Source of the DNA: a virus | Reading direction: 5' to 3' (one strand) | IMG/VR virus record: IMGVR_UViG_3300009128_001551 | Coordinates: 1-64,000 of that record | DNA: 64,000 bases | Shown: in pieces, positions 26,397 to 34,765 of the stretch | Layout of the letters: each line of letters starts with the position of its first letter | How positions within the stretch are numbered: the stretch's first letter is position 1 | Notes under the pieces: generated by a model | Databases searched by the model: none | Seen by the model: the letters and a program-made list of their open reading frames with translations, nothing else | Told to the model about the DNA's origin: nothing | Translations under genes and position numbers: made by a program

Positions 26397-29387
26397 ATGG
26401 CTGGTTCTAGTACAAAATTTAGACAACAGCAAATTACAGGTTCTTCTGACATGTCAGTTGCGACAGTTACTGCAATTACTGTCGACAGTACAATGCTGTC
26501 TGCATCAAACTTACAGCAGGACATGAACAACCTGAGAAAGATAGTTGAAGACATCAAGGGAACAACAAACTGGTATGATGCCGCAAGCAGCGCCACACCG
26601 ACGTTTTCAACGTTAACAGCTGGTACAATTACAGCTAACACAAGGTTTAGACCTGATGCCGATAGCGGTGCAGATCTAGGTGCGTCTGGAATCGCATTTG
26701 CTAACCTATATGTTGATGCAATTGATCTAAATGGTCAAGGTAGCATTAGCATTGGTGGTACAGGGCGCATTGATCTTGATACGGGTGATACAGTTTCAGT
26801 TCGATCACAGGGAGCAACTGATATAACATTTGAAGTTAATGGAAATGATGAAATTCGAATGAATGCAACATCTATCTATCCGGCAACAGCTGATGGTAGT
26901 GCTCTTGGTTCTACTTCTGGTGAGTGGTCAGATCTATACCTTGCAGACGGTGGTGTCTCATATTTCGGTTCAGATCAGGATGTGCAACTATCACACGTAG
27001 CAGATACAGGTCTGCTGCTTAGTGGATCAGCAAATATACAGCTTCAGTTTAGAGATAGCGCGCTTGTCATTCACTCTTCAGTTGACGGTCAGCTAGACAT
27101 CGACGCAGATGCAGAGTTAGAGATAACAGCACCAATTGTTGATATCAATGCCTCTACTTCAGTTAACATCTCTAATGATCTTAAGCTAGATTCTGATGCA
27201 GCAGTTCTAAGTCTTGGTGCTGGTGATGATGTCACCATTACACATGACAATGGAACAGGTGGAACGCTTGCAGCATCTGGAAAGGTTGATATCACTGCAG
27301 GTGCAGCTTCAACGTGGCACGCATCTTCAGGAGATCTAACTATTGGTGGTGCTTCACAGGCAAATGCAATTATCATTAAATCAACAGAGGCCGCAGTAGA
27401 TGCTATTGCTTTAACTGCCTCAGCTGGTGGTATTGCTGCAAACCTCGGTGATGCAGCAGGAACATATGGATTTATTGTAAAGGATAATGCTGATCAGACG
27501 CAGTTTTCAATTAACAGCGCTGGAGTAGGATACTTCGATGGTAATCTGCAGGTCAATGGTAATAACATAGCTGATAGTAGCGGTAACGCTGCTTTCACAT
27601 TCGACGGCTCTGCTAATGTAAGAGTCAACGGAAATCTCGAGGTTGCAGGAACATCTATTACATCTGATGTTACAAATCTTCTCGTTGAGGATCCTATTGT
27701 TCTCATTGGTAGCGGCGCAGCATCATCAAATGCAAATGGTGGTCTTGCTCTGGCATCTGGTTCATCGGTAGCAAATCAATCACTTGTCTTTGGCCGAGTG
27801 GCCAATGATGTGTGGGGTGCTGGAAGAAAGGATGTGACCAACGGATCTGTAACAACTCTGGCAGATATGACACTTGTTGACATAAGAGCTAGCAAATTCC
27901 AGATCGACGGTGCTAGTGATTATCTTGATGTCTCTACAGATCTTCAGATTGTTGCAGCAGCTGATGTTGCCATTAACGCTGGCGGCGGAAATGTTAAGCC
28001 TTCTGCTAATGATGGATCTGCACTTGGCGTCGCAGGGACAGCATGGTCTGATCTCTTCTTAGCTGAGGGTGGCGTCATCAACTGGGATAGTGGTGATGTA
28101 ACTCTTACCCAAACTGGAAACTCATTAGCAGTAGACGGCGGTACTTTCAATCAGAATGACACGACTGAAGCAACTTCAACAACTGACGGTTCTTTACAGA
28201 CCGATGGTGGTCTATCAGTTGCTAAGAGCGCTGTTATCGGCGATGACTTGGATCTACTTTCCAACGCAGCTATCTTCAAGGTGGGAAGTGACCAACCGTT
28301 CACGTTGACACATTCAAACGCAAGCAACACCCTGATGGCATCAGCAAATCATCGTCTAGCCTTTGGTGATGCGAATGATTATATTGCTGGTACTGGAACT
28401 GATTTACAAATCATCTCTAGTGGCGATCTTGATATAACAGCTACTTTAGTTGATGTAACGGGTGCAGGTACTTTCAGCGGCGTTCTCAAAACTGATGATG
28501 CAACTGAAGCAACTTCAACAACTGACGGCTCACTTCAAACTGATGGTGGTTTGAGTGTTGCTAAAAGCGCAGTTATCGGTGATGACTTGGATCTGTTGTC
28601 TGATAGCGCAATCATTAACATTGGTAGCACATCCAAGTTCACTCTAACTGATCAGGCAGCAAATAACTGTGTCATGGCTACCGCCAACCACAGGCTTGCT
28701 TTTGGTAATGCTGGTGAGTATATCACTGGTGATGGAACTGATCTCTCAGTAGTTAGCTCTGGAGACGTAAAGTTTACAGCTGGTATTGTGATGCCATCCT
28801 CTAATAATGGTTCATCCCTCGGGATCGGCAACGGAGGTGAGTGGTCAGACCTCTTCCTCGCAGAAGGCGGTGTTATCAACTGGGATAATGGTGATGTGAC
28901 TATAACACATAGTTCTAATACACTGACAGTAGATGCAGGTAGTATTTTTATTGCAACAAACATCAGTGGTTCATTAACAAAGCTAGACGATGGATCAGAT
29001 TACATCATTGCCGGAAGCGGTATTGATATCACAACAGGGTCAAGTGGTGAACTTACAATCTCAACACCTTCTGGTGAGATCAAGAGGTCTAGAAACTTCT
29101 ACACTGTTACAGCATCTCATGCAAATGGACAGAATCTCACGTTAGACACAGAATCAGGAAGGACTGGATTCACAAATGCTACAGCACAAAATAATCCTTA
29201 TGATGCTCTAGATGTCTATCTTAATGGACAGTATATGAGATCAGGTACATCTGCAGCAAATGGTGACTATACAGTTAGTCCAGAGTTTGCAGTTGCTAGT
29301 GACTCGTTTGGTGCAGCTGATATCGTTTTCTTCTTTACACTTGAGAGCGGTGATGTCGTAACAACTTTTGAGCACGATAGAGCGTAA
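26397..29387 (+). CDS. Long tail fibre/virion protein (996 aa)
   Basis: A Ser/Thr/Ala/Gly/Asp-rich fibrous protein. The N-terminal 60 residues are helical (SASNLQQDMNNLRKIVEDIKG), possibly a trimerisation or attachment segment. A ~110-aa unit is present twice in tandem (ATSTTDGSLQTDGGLSVAKS ... LMASANHRLAFGDANDYIAG), and a 'GSALGSTSGEWSDLYLADGG' unit recurs three times. Near the C-terminus it has GSLTKLDDGSDYIIAGSGI, the same module as in the 2090-aa fibre, and a DVYLNGQYM beta domain like that fibre's last domain. The two proteins therefore share modules and may assemble in the same appendage. A clear terminator follows. Confidence 0.7.
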   Translation: MAGSSTKFRQQQITGSSDMSVATVTAITVDSTMLSASNLQQDMNNLRKIVEDIKGTTNWYDAASSATPTFSTLTAGTITANTRFRPDADSGADLGASGIAFANLYVDAIDLNGQGSISIGGTGRIDLDTGDTVSVRSQGATDITFEVNGNDEIRMNATSIYPATADGSALGSTSGEWSDLYLADGGVSYFGSDQDVQLSHVADTGLLLSGSANIQLQFRDSALVIHSSVDGQLDIDADAELEITAPIVDINASTSVNISNDLKLDSDAAVLSLGAGDDVTITHDNGTGGTLAASGKVDITAGAASTWHASSGDLTIGGASQANAIIIKSTEAAVDAIALTASAGGIAANLGDAAGTYGFIVKDNADQTQFSINSAGVGYFDGNLQVNGNNIADSSGNAAFTFDGSANVRVNGNLEVAGTSITSDVTNLLVEDPIVLIGSGAASSNANGGLALASGSSVANQSLVFGRVANDVWGAGRKDVTNGSVTTLADMTLVDIRASKFQIDGASDYLDVSTDLQIVAAADVAINAGGGNVKPSANDGSALGVAGTAWSDLFLAEGGVINWDSGDVTLTQTGNSLAVDGGTFNQNDTTEATSTTDGSLQTDGGLSVAKSAVIGDDLDLLSNAAIFKVGSDQPFTLTHSNASNTLMASANHRLAFGDANDYIAGTGTDLQIISSGDLDITATLVDVTGAGTFSGVLKTDDATEATSTTDGSLQTDGGLSVAKSAVIGDDLDLLSDSAIINIGSTSKFTLTDQAANNCVMATANHRLAFGNAGEYITGDGTDLSVVSSGDVKFTAGIVMPSSNNGSSLGIGNGGEWSDLFLAEGGVINWDNGDVTITHSSNTLTVDAGSIFIATNISGSLTKLDDGSDYIIAGSGIDITTGSSGELTISTPSGEIKRSRNFYTVTASHANGQNLTLDTESGRTGFTNATAQNNPYDALDVYLNGQYMRSGTSAANGDYTVSPEFAVASDSFGAADIVFFFTLESGDVVTTFEHDRA

Positions 29388-29420
29388 TATATAATTGATT
29401 TTAGTTTTTTGCTAAAGTCT

Positions 29421-29458
29421 TCGACCCTGGGATTTATTCCCAGGGTCGATTTATTTAT
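29421..29458 (+). terminator. Rho-independent terminator after the fibre block
   Basis: A perfect 12-bp stem TCGACCCTGGGA/TCCCAGGGTCGA (29421-29432 with 29438-29449), 5-nt loop, then a T-rich run (TTTATTTATAATT). It closes the fibre transcription unit. Confidence 0.85.
29452..29458 (+). promoter_or_regulatory. TATTTAT motif directly after the terminator
   Basis: TTATTTAT, one mismatch to the ATATTTAT motif, ending 25 nt before ATG 29484 and overlapping the terminator's T-rich tail. Would restart transcription for the next unit. Confidence 0.3.
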
Positions 29459-29483
29459 AATTGTCTAACATGTCGGGAGTCAT

Positions 29484-29993
29484 ATGCCAGATTTTTTAAA
29501 AATTAACGGAGAGATCGATGCTCTTATCAACATCAGGTCAAGCTTAGATGAAAATTCTAAAAAGATAGAAAAAAACTTAGAAAATGATAAAAAGTTGTTG
29601 CCTGGCGCTGAAAAACCGTGCTCACAGATATCAGAGTTTATAAAGAGTCTTGAAGGTGAGATAAATGCTCAGGAGTCAATTGACAAGAAGTGCTCTATTG
29701 CTATCGCCGCACTTATACAGATAAATAAATTTTCTAATGAATATGTCATAAATGAACGAATGAAAATCATAAGGAAAGAAGGGATGTTAGAGGGTTTTAA
29801 GATATACATTCAGACAATTGACGAGCACATAGATGAAAAGAAAGGTGATTTAGAAACTCTTAAGAGAATAGACGGAAGAGTTAAGCGCGGGGAGGCTCTT
29901 GAGGATATAGAAAAGAGACGAACTCCAGATCAAAGACCTGAAAGAGTGAGAGACATAAGGATGTTTAAGGATTATTTAGAGGAGGAGTTATAA
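29484..29993 (+). CDS. Coiled-coil protein of unknown function
   Basis: A 169-aa, highly charged, almost wholly helical protein (Lys/Glu-rich heptads at about 15-60 and 95-150). I do not recognise a family. GGGAG 5 nt upstream supports the ATG. It begins the unit after the fibre terminator and is followed 1 nt later by a small membrane protein, which may be its partner. Confidence 0.55.
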   Translation: MPDFLKINGEIDALINIRSSLDENSKKIEKNLENDKKLLPGAEKPCSQISEFIKSLEGEINAQESIDKKCSIAIAALIQINKFSNEYVINERMKIIRKEGMLEGFKIYIQTIDEHIDEKKGDLETLKRIDGRVKRGEALEDIEKRRTPDQRPERVRDIRMFKDYLEEEL

Positions 29994-29994
29994 G

Positions 29995-30228
29995 ATGATG
30001 ATACCTATGTTTTTAACGTATTTTAAAATTTTCTTATTTTATTTATTGCTACACCTTTCTTCTTTTTTGTCATTTAGACATGCTTGTGAGGCTTCACGAT
30101 CAAAAGAGTTTAAGATGATCTTTAAAAAGATGCAGGATTACCATAAAGATAGAGTAAAGCTATCAGCGTTATGGCCGTTTCTTATTGTTAGAGATGTTGT
30201 TGCGGCGTTTAGACGTCGTGACCTGTGA
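29995..30228 (+). CDS. Small membrane protein
   Basis: A 77-aa protein with one strongly hydrophobic segment at residues 6-28 (TYFKIFLFYLLLHLSSFLSF) and a basic, helical rest ending AAFRRRDL. A GGAGGAG site lies in the end of the gene before. Single-pass inner membrane protein with cytoplasmic or periplasmic tail; function unknown. Confidence 0.5.
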   Translation: MMIPMFLTYFKIFLFYLLLHLSSFLSFRHACEASRSKEFKMIFKKMQDYHKDRVKLSALWPFLIVRDVVAAFRRRDL

Positions 30229-30895
30229 TAAGACAAAGGTGAATAACAGCTCAAAAGTTAATAAGCTAACTCTTAAGATTCGATATCTCAAGGCTGAGCT
30301 TGACGAGTGTCAGCAAATATATGATGAGGCAAAGATTGAATTCTTTAATAGCGCTGTTGAGAAAAAAGACAAGCTGGGTATAGAAGACGACGAGGTCAGC
30401 AATGAGTTTTTAAATGACGATAGAGACATAGAGGTGTCACAGTCTGATGATAGTGGTGATCTAGATGACATAAATCACACGGATGCTGATAAATTTTATG
30501 AAAACGACATCGTGGAGAAACCTCCGTGGGTAAAAAAAATATTTAGAAAAATAGCACTAATGACACATCCTGACAAGGTGCCGCAGTCGCTAGATAAGAC
30601 GCTTAAGGAAAAGTTAATTGGTATTTATAAAAAAGCTGCTGAGTCATATAAAAGTGATAACTATATAAATCTCTTAGAGTCTGCTGGTGATCTTGGTGTT
30701 GACTTTACAGTTGATGATGATGAGTTCATTTTATTTCTTAGGGATGAGATAACAGCTCTCGAGAAAAAGATATTAGAAATAAAGAGCAGTGCCATATGGC
30801 AATGGACACATGCAGACGATGATGTAAAGTCAGACATAATGAACATATTTGCGAACATAAGAGGGTGGAATAATAGGCCAGATGAAGAAGAATAG
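30185..30895 (+). CDS. J-domain protein with divergent N-terminus
   Basis: A 236-aa protein. The N-terminal half is a charged coiled coil followed by a very acidic linker. A short J-domain-like helix pair carries KIFRKIALMTHPDKV (HPD near residue 127), the motif that stimulates DnaK ATPase. It lacks the G/F and zinc-finger regions of DnaJ. The start is uncertain: the frame opens at TTG 30185 inside the previous gene, with GTG 30218 and GTG 30239 as alternatives and no clear ribosome site for any. Since a DnaK and a full DnaJ are encoded downstream, this is probably a substrate-specific co-chaperone. Confidence 0.65.
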   Translation: MLEMLLRRLDVVTCDKTKVNNSSKVNKLTLKIRYLKAELDECQQIYDEAKIEFFNSAVEKKDKLGIEDDEVSNEFLNDDRDIEVSQSDDSGDLDDINHTDADKFYENDIVEKPPWVKKIFRKIALMTHPDKVPQSLDKTLKEKLIGIYKKAAESYKSDNYINLLESAGDLGVDFTVDDDEFILFLRDEITALEKKILEIKSSAIWQWTHADDDVKSDIMNIFANIRGWNNRPDEEE

Positions 30896-30919
30896 AATGT
30901 GTAAAAATCCTATCTTGCA

Positions 30920-30928
30920 TGCTATAAT
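30920..30928 (+). promoter_or_regulatory. Extended -10 promoter (TGCTATAAT) before the glycosylase
   Basis: A perfect TATAAT with the TGn extension, but only 6 nt separate it from ATG 30935. Transcription would start at or next to the A of the start codon, giving a leaderless or near-leaderless mRNA. No convincing -35. Confidence 0.5.
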
Positions 30929-30934
30929 CATCTC

Positions 30935-31357
30935 ATGTACTGGTCCCCGCCGAAGTCACCGTATAATCTAATTCAGGAACAACTGTGGCATGACCCGTGG
31001 AAGATATTTGTCGCTTGTATCTTCTGCAACCTAACTAGACGAGTTGACTCTGAACCTTACATGTGGAAGTTTTTCGAGCGATATCCTGATCCTGAGACAG
31101 CTGCAGCGACAGATCCCGTAGAGATAGAGAGGATGATACAGCCGTTAGGGCTGTCCCAGAGACGTTCTAAGGCCTTGGTGATGATGTCTATTGGTTACCT
31201 CAATGAGAGCTGGAAGGATAGTCCAGATGTTCTCTACGGAGTCGGAAAGTATGCCGTAGATGCATATCGAATCTTCTGCTTAGGTGAGTGGCAGGATGTG
31301 AAACCAAAAGATGGCGCATTGATAAATTATCACAATTTTTTGAAATCTATTTATTGA
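30935..31357 (+). CDS. MBD4-like mismatch DNA glycosylase (HhH-GPD)
   Basis: A 140-aa single glycosylase domain of the endonuclease III/HhH-GPD superfamily, closest by eye to the MBD4 (methyl-CpG-binding domain protein 4) glycosylase domain: SPPKSPYNLIQEQLWHDPWK at the N-terminus, FVACIFCNLTRR, MWKFFERYPDPE, the PLGLSQRRSKALV turn, the hairpin VLYGVGKYAVDAYRIF (99-114), then EWQDVKPKDGALINYHNFL, where Asp126 matches the catalytic Asp. No Fe-S cysteine loop. MBD4 removes T or U from G mismatches left by cytosine deamination. Here it would act in phage DNA repair or on modified bases. Overlaps the minus-strand gene by 11 nt. Confidence 0.88.
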   Translation: MYWSPPKSPYNLIQEQLWHDPWKIFVACIFCNLTRRVDSEPYMWKFFERYPDPETAAATDPVEIERMIQPLGLSQRRSKALVMMSIGYLNESWKDSPDVLYGVGKYAVDAYRIFCLGEWQDVKPKDGALINYHNFLKSIY

Positions 31358-32006
31358 ATTTTTGTAATCGTGCGACACCGTCACAAATTGTAACATATGT
31401 CTGGTGTGTGACCCAATCACCGGCGTTGATATATGTTTTAATGTTTTGATCCTCGTTTATCCATATCAACGCCTCAGGATTGTGAGTGTGACCCATGATA
31501 AAAACGTCAATGTCGTCATTGTGCCTAAGAATGTGGATCACGCTTCGTAGCTTGTGCTTTTTGATCTGCTTCTCTGTCCACCATGACGTGAAATCAAAGC
31601 TAAATGCGATCTCTAGTATGTTTTGGATGACAGAGAGAAGCTTGACAAAGATCCTATTATGAATGACACCTTTGTCATACTCATCGCCATGCTCTATTCT
31701 AAACTTCCTCCCACCCTCAGAAAATTCGTATTTTTTGACAAAGTTAATCCCAAGAAGATTCTTGCCTGCGAGCTTGACAAAGCTCTCGTCGTGATTACCA
31801 ACGATATAGATGATGTCTCTGCTGCAACTGATTACCTTTAGAATCTCCATGCACCTTTCTGTAAACATGGGAATCTTTAAAAAGTCAATGATATCACCGG
31901 CAAGAATTAACTGATCGTATGTCTCATTTTTTAGAAATTCTAAGAGGATGTCAGATTTATAGAAATTACTTCCGATGTGAGTGTCTGAAATGATAACTCT
32001 TTTCAT
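31347..32006 (-). CDS. Metallophosphoesterase, LpxH-like
   Basis: The only minus-strand gene in the window. About 219 aa from ATG 32006 (chosen for AAAGG 8 nt upstream; the longer frame reaches 32033). Calcineurin-like metal motifs in order: ISDTHIGS, LAGDIIDF, VGNHDES, EHGDEYDKG and MGHTHNPE. Layout matches UDP-2,3-diacylglucosamine pyrophosphatases (LpxH family), enzymes of lipid A synthesis, but related phage phosphoesterases can act on nucleic-acid or nucleotide phosphates. Convergent with the glycosylase and divergent from the gene at 32109. Its orientation suggests independent acquisition. Confidence 0.8.
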   Translation of the reverse strand: MKRVIISDTHIGSNFYKSDILLEFLKNETYDQLILAGDIIDFLKIPMFTERCMEILKVISCSRDIIYIVGNHDESFVKLAGKNLLGINFVKKYEFSEGGRKFRIEHGDEYDKGVIHNRIFVKLLSVIQNILEIAFSFDFTSWWTEKQIKKHKLRSVIHILRHNDDIDVFIMGHTHNPEALIWINEDQNIKTYINAGDWVTHQTYVTICDGVARLQKFNK

Positions 32007-32108
32007 TGAACATGCCTTTACTATAACATACAATATTATGATGATAGTTTTATATAGAAGCTTAAAAATATCATGATATCAATGTAAGCTTATGGATTAG
32101 GAGTAGTA

Positions 32109-32345
32109 ATGTCTGAATTTAAACTTTCTGATGAGGTTGTTGCACAGGTAGCTAGACTTGTACAGCTAGCAATCATAACTGGAACTGACGTCGTTGACAA
32201 TCTTAGAATGATACGTGTTACAGCGTCAGATGATGATGAGTCTATTTTAACTTTAACACCTGAGTATAGATCTCTTGGCGAGGAGCATGTTGAAAAGCTT
32301 ATGTCTGACATCAGCAGTCTTAATAACCCATCTGAGATGACGTAA
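32109..32345 (+). CDS. Small conserved phage protein of unknown function
   Basis: A 78-aa acidic protein (VVAQVARLVQLAIITGTDVVDNLR, then ILTLTPEYR). The helical first half and strand-rich second half look like a small folded domain common in marine phages; no function known to me. GGAG site 9 nt upstream. First gene of the nucleotide-metabolism set. Confidence 0.55.
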   Translation: MSEFKLSDEVVAQVARLVQLAIITGTDVVDNLRMIRVTASDDDESILTLTPEYRSLGEEHVEKLMSDISSLNNPSEMT

Positions 32346-32347
32346 AA

Positions 32348-32713
32348 ATGGATAGACTAAAAAAGATGTATGAACAGCAAGAAGAGTTTATATCTCTCAT
32401 GCAAGAACATAGATCTCACCCAGATGTTCCGCTTGAAATCACAGAAAAGAAATCACAGCAGTTTCTTAGAATGCTAGCATATGAGTGTATGGGTGAGCTG
32501 TTTGAGTCAAATATTCTTCTTAAAAATAGCAAGTATCACAGAGCGACTGAGGTGACAGAGTTTGATCGAGAGGCCTATGTCGAGGAATTGTGTGATGTGC
32601 TTCACTATTTCTTTGGCATAGTGATCTGTTCAGGTATCTCGTCTGATGAGCTTTTTGACACATACATGTCAAAGGGTGAGGTAAACGTAAAGAGAATTCT
32701 CGGCGGCTATTAA
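32348..32713 (+). CDS. All-alpha NTP pyrophosphatase, dUTPase/MazG-like
   Basis: A 121-aa helical protein with the metal-binding pattern of dimeric dUTPase and MazG-type NTP pyrophosphatases: AYECMGELFES (helix with E..E), then YVEELCDVLHYFFGIVIC (EE..D helix), then DELFDTYMSKGEVNVKR. In this superfamily the acidic residues hold Mg ions for hydrolysis of (d)NTP to (d)NMP and PPi. In the context of ThyX, dCMP deaminase and TK, dUTP is the most likely substrate (inference). Starts 2 nt after its neighbour. Confidence 0.7.
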   Translation: MDRLKKMYEQQEEFISLMQEHRSHPDVPLEITEKKSQQFLRMLAYECMGELFESNILLKNSKYHRATEVTEFDREAYVEELCDVLHYFFGIVICSGISSDELFDTYMSKGEVNVKRILGGY

Positions 32714-32805
32714 AGCGCGTAGAGTGTTGTAAAAATTACCTTAACTGTGTAGAATTTATTGAATCAATGTTTGCGTTTGAAAAAATATCAATTGGACAAT
32801 AAATT

Positions 32806-33777
32806 ATGAGCAGTGACGACACAAAGCATAGCACGACATTTCTTAAGATGTTTAATCGACAGGATGAGTTTTCATCTCTGTTTTTTGACAAGAATGAGAT
32901 GAGCGATCGACAGAAGGAGGAGATGACCAAGTCATTTGCCCTTGCGATTCACGCAGAGGCGACAGGGCTTGCGACATCTGTTAATTTTAAAGATCATCGA
33001 TTGGTCAAGCATGACATCGACAAGGTCAAGATCCTCTATAAGTCAGTCGACGCATTTCGATATCTTCTTGCAATGATGAACATGTGGGAGTTTGAACCCT
33101 CTGACTTCATTGGCGCATTTTGGGACAAGGATCTTTACTTACACGCCCGCCACAGGATGGAAAAGAATAAGTGGGATGGTCAACCTGTCCTTCTCGTTGA
33201 CATGGACGATGTGTTAAATGAGTTTAGAGGGTATTTCACAAAGTGGCTAAAGGAAAGAAAGGGTGTGATCGTTCCTGATGACTCAACAGAATATTACTCC
33301 TCAAAGGAGGTAAAGGCAGCGGGTCTTCTTCCAGAGGCGGTGTTTCAGGAGTTCATTGAGGAGAGAAAGCTACGTCACATCACAAGAAATCGTGAGATGA
33401 TAGATGTCTTGAACAGGTTACATGACGAAGGGTACTGGATTCAGATCATCACAGCGAGGCCAAGCGATAACCTTCTTTGTCTCTATGACACATATTTCTG
33501 GCTTGAGCACGCAGGATTAAAGTTTCATCACCTTGATTTTTCACCAGAAAAGTTTAGATGGCTTGTTCAGAAGGATTTCTACGATGCTGACGGTGTTGTG
33601 TGTGCGATAGATGACTCAGCCAAGCATGCGAGTGAGTATGCTAAGCATGGCGTTAAGGTTTTATCACCTGAGATGTCATATAATCAGGAGCTTAAAAAAG
33701 TTTCAGATGTCACCATGTACACGGATGTTAATTCGGTATATGATCTAGTGCACAGCTTAACAAAAAAGGAAAGATGA
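32806..33777 (+). CDS. Fusion: dUTPase-like NTP pyrophosphatase + HAD 5'(3')-nucleotidase
   Basis: A 323-aa two-domain protein. Residues 1-120 resemble the dimeric dUTPase/MazG fold (ALAIHAEATGLATS, VDAFRYLLAMMNMWEFEPSD). Residues 125-320 are a HAD phosphatase: LLVDMDDVLNEF (about 128-139, Asp nucleophile and DxD), QIITARPSD (motif II) and VCAIDDSAKHA (motif IV). HAD 5'(3')-deoxyribonucleotidases remove phosphate from dNMPs. One polypeptide could thus take a dNTP to dNMP and then to nucleoside, e.g. to remove a non-wanted nucleotide from the pool. The N-terminal domain keeps only some acidic residues. Confidence 0.75.
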   Translation: MSSDDTKHSTTFLKMFNRQDEFSSLFFDKNEMSDRQKEEMTKSFALAIHAEATGLATSVNFKDHRLVKHDIDKVKILYKSVDAFRYLLAMMNMWEFEPSDFIGAFWDKDLYLHARHRMEKNKWDGQPVLLVDMDDVLNEFRGYFTKWLKERKGVIVPDDSTEYYSSKEVKAAGLLPEAVFQEFIEERKLRHITRNREMIDVLNRLHDEGYWIQIITARPSDNLLCLYDTYFWLEHAGLKFHHLDFSPEKFRWLVQKDFYDADGVVCAIDDSAKHASEYAKHGVKVLSPEMSYNQELKKVSDVTMYTDVNSVYDLVHSLTKKER

Positions 33778-33778
33778 A

Positions 33779-34765
33779 GTGCCGCAAAATAAAGATCTTG
33801 ACCCCGTAACCCTACCGATGTCCCTGAGATTCAATGAGGATCCAACAACAGAATTTTTAAATGATCTCGATGCTCTTCAAATTGAGCTTGTTGACCACCC
33901 GACCGCTGAGCAGATGAGAGATACAGCGTGGAGATATGTCAAGGCGACGTGGGCAGATAGCCCAGAGATGTCAGATCCAGACAGCGCTACAAGACATGAG
34001 TTAAGCGAGAACCTAGAAGATGTGCTAAATTTCAGGGCATTACCAACGCCCATGGAGATCTTTAGCTTCACGTTTAAGTTTGCAGGAATTGACCTTCAAA
34101 CCGTAACACATCTTATCAGGCACAGGGCAGGATCGTACGCAGCTCAATGTACAGGTGACAGATTTCTTCACCACGAGCCATGCCTGGTTCCATCATCTGT
34201 TGAGAATAGTCCAGAGATGTATCGTCGGTGGAAGCGTCATGTTGAGGATGCAAAGCAGCTCTACGCTGACATGGTTGACACGAAGCAGATCTCTATGATG
34301 GACGCTAGAACAGTTCTTCCTAAGTGCCTGTCAACATTCTATTATGGTAGGTTCAACCTCAAGGATATCATAGGCTTTGTCAAGCAGCGCGCTGACAAGC
34401 AGATCCAGCCGGCTGCAGATAATCTGATCGCAGCGAAGATGGCGTTAGAGGTGATCAAGGTGTTACCAGAGGCTAGCACTGTCATTGGAACAAAAACGCT
34501 AACTAGTCCGGCGTGGCATTATGTAAAGAATGTTCGATCAGGAACTGGAACAAATCTGTACTGGCCTGACAGTGATAGCGACGATCATGTTGAGTATCAC
34601 CCCAACGACACGATCTATCAAGCTCTTAGATCTGACCTCAATGGAACGAATCCACCTGATGAGGAGTCAGCTGGAAACACAAAATTTAGACAGATATGGC
34701 GCGAGATCTTGAGTGAGATCAGCGCTCTTGAAGCTGAATATAATCTTATAAAGGAGAATGAATAA
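33779..34765 (+). CDS. thyX: Flavin-dependent thymidylate synthase
   Basis: A 328-aa ThyX making dTMP from dUMP with FAD and methylene-tetrahydrofolate. Signature around residues 115-130: LIRHRAGSYAAQCTGDRF, matching 'RHR..S.N..S.RY' in spacing. Upstream FTFKFAGIDLQTVTHL and downstream FYYGRFNLKDIIGFVKQRADKQIQP (the second flavin/dUMP region) fit the family. Start GTG with AAGGA upstream; 1 nt from the previous stop. Slightly longer than bacterial ThyX, with a C-terminal acidic extension. It belongs to the thymidylate supply set with dCMP deaminase and TK. Confidence 0.88.
   Translation: MPQNKDLDPVTLPMSLRFNEDPTTEFLNDLDALQIELVDHPTAEQMRDTAWRYVKATWADSPEMSDPDSATRHELSENLEDVLNFRALPTPMEIFSFTFKFAGIDLQTVTHLIRHRAGSYAAQCTGDRFLHHEPCLVPSSVENSPEMYRRWKRHVEDAKQLYADMVDTKQISMMDARTVLPKCLSTFYYGRFNLKDIIGFVKQRADKQIQPAADNLIAAKMALEVIKVLPEASTVIGTKTLTSPAWHYVKNVRSGTGTNLYWPDSDSDDHVEYHPNDTIYQALRSDLNGTNPPDEESAGNTKFRQIWREILSEISALEAEYNLIKENE

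Noticed and set aside
31623-31841. 72-aa + strand ORF inside the minus-strand phosphoesterase
   Set aside because: Opposite strand of well-matched metallophosphoesterase motifs; no ribosome site.
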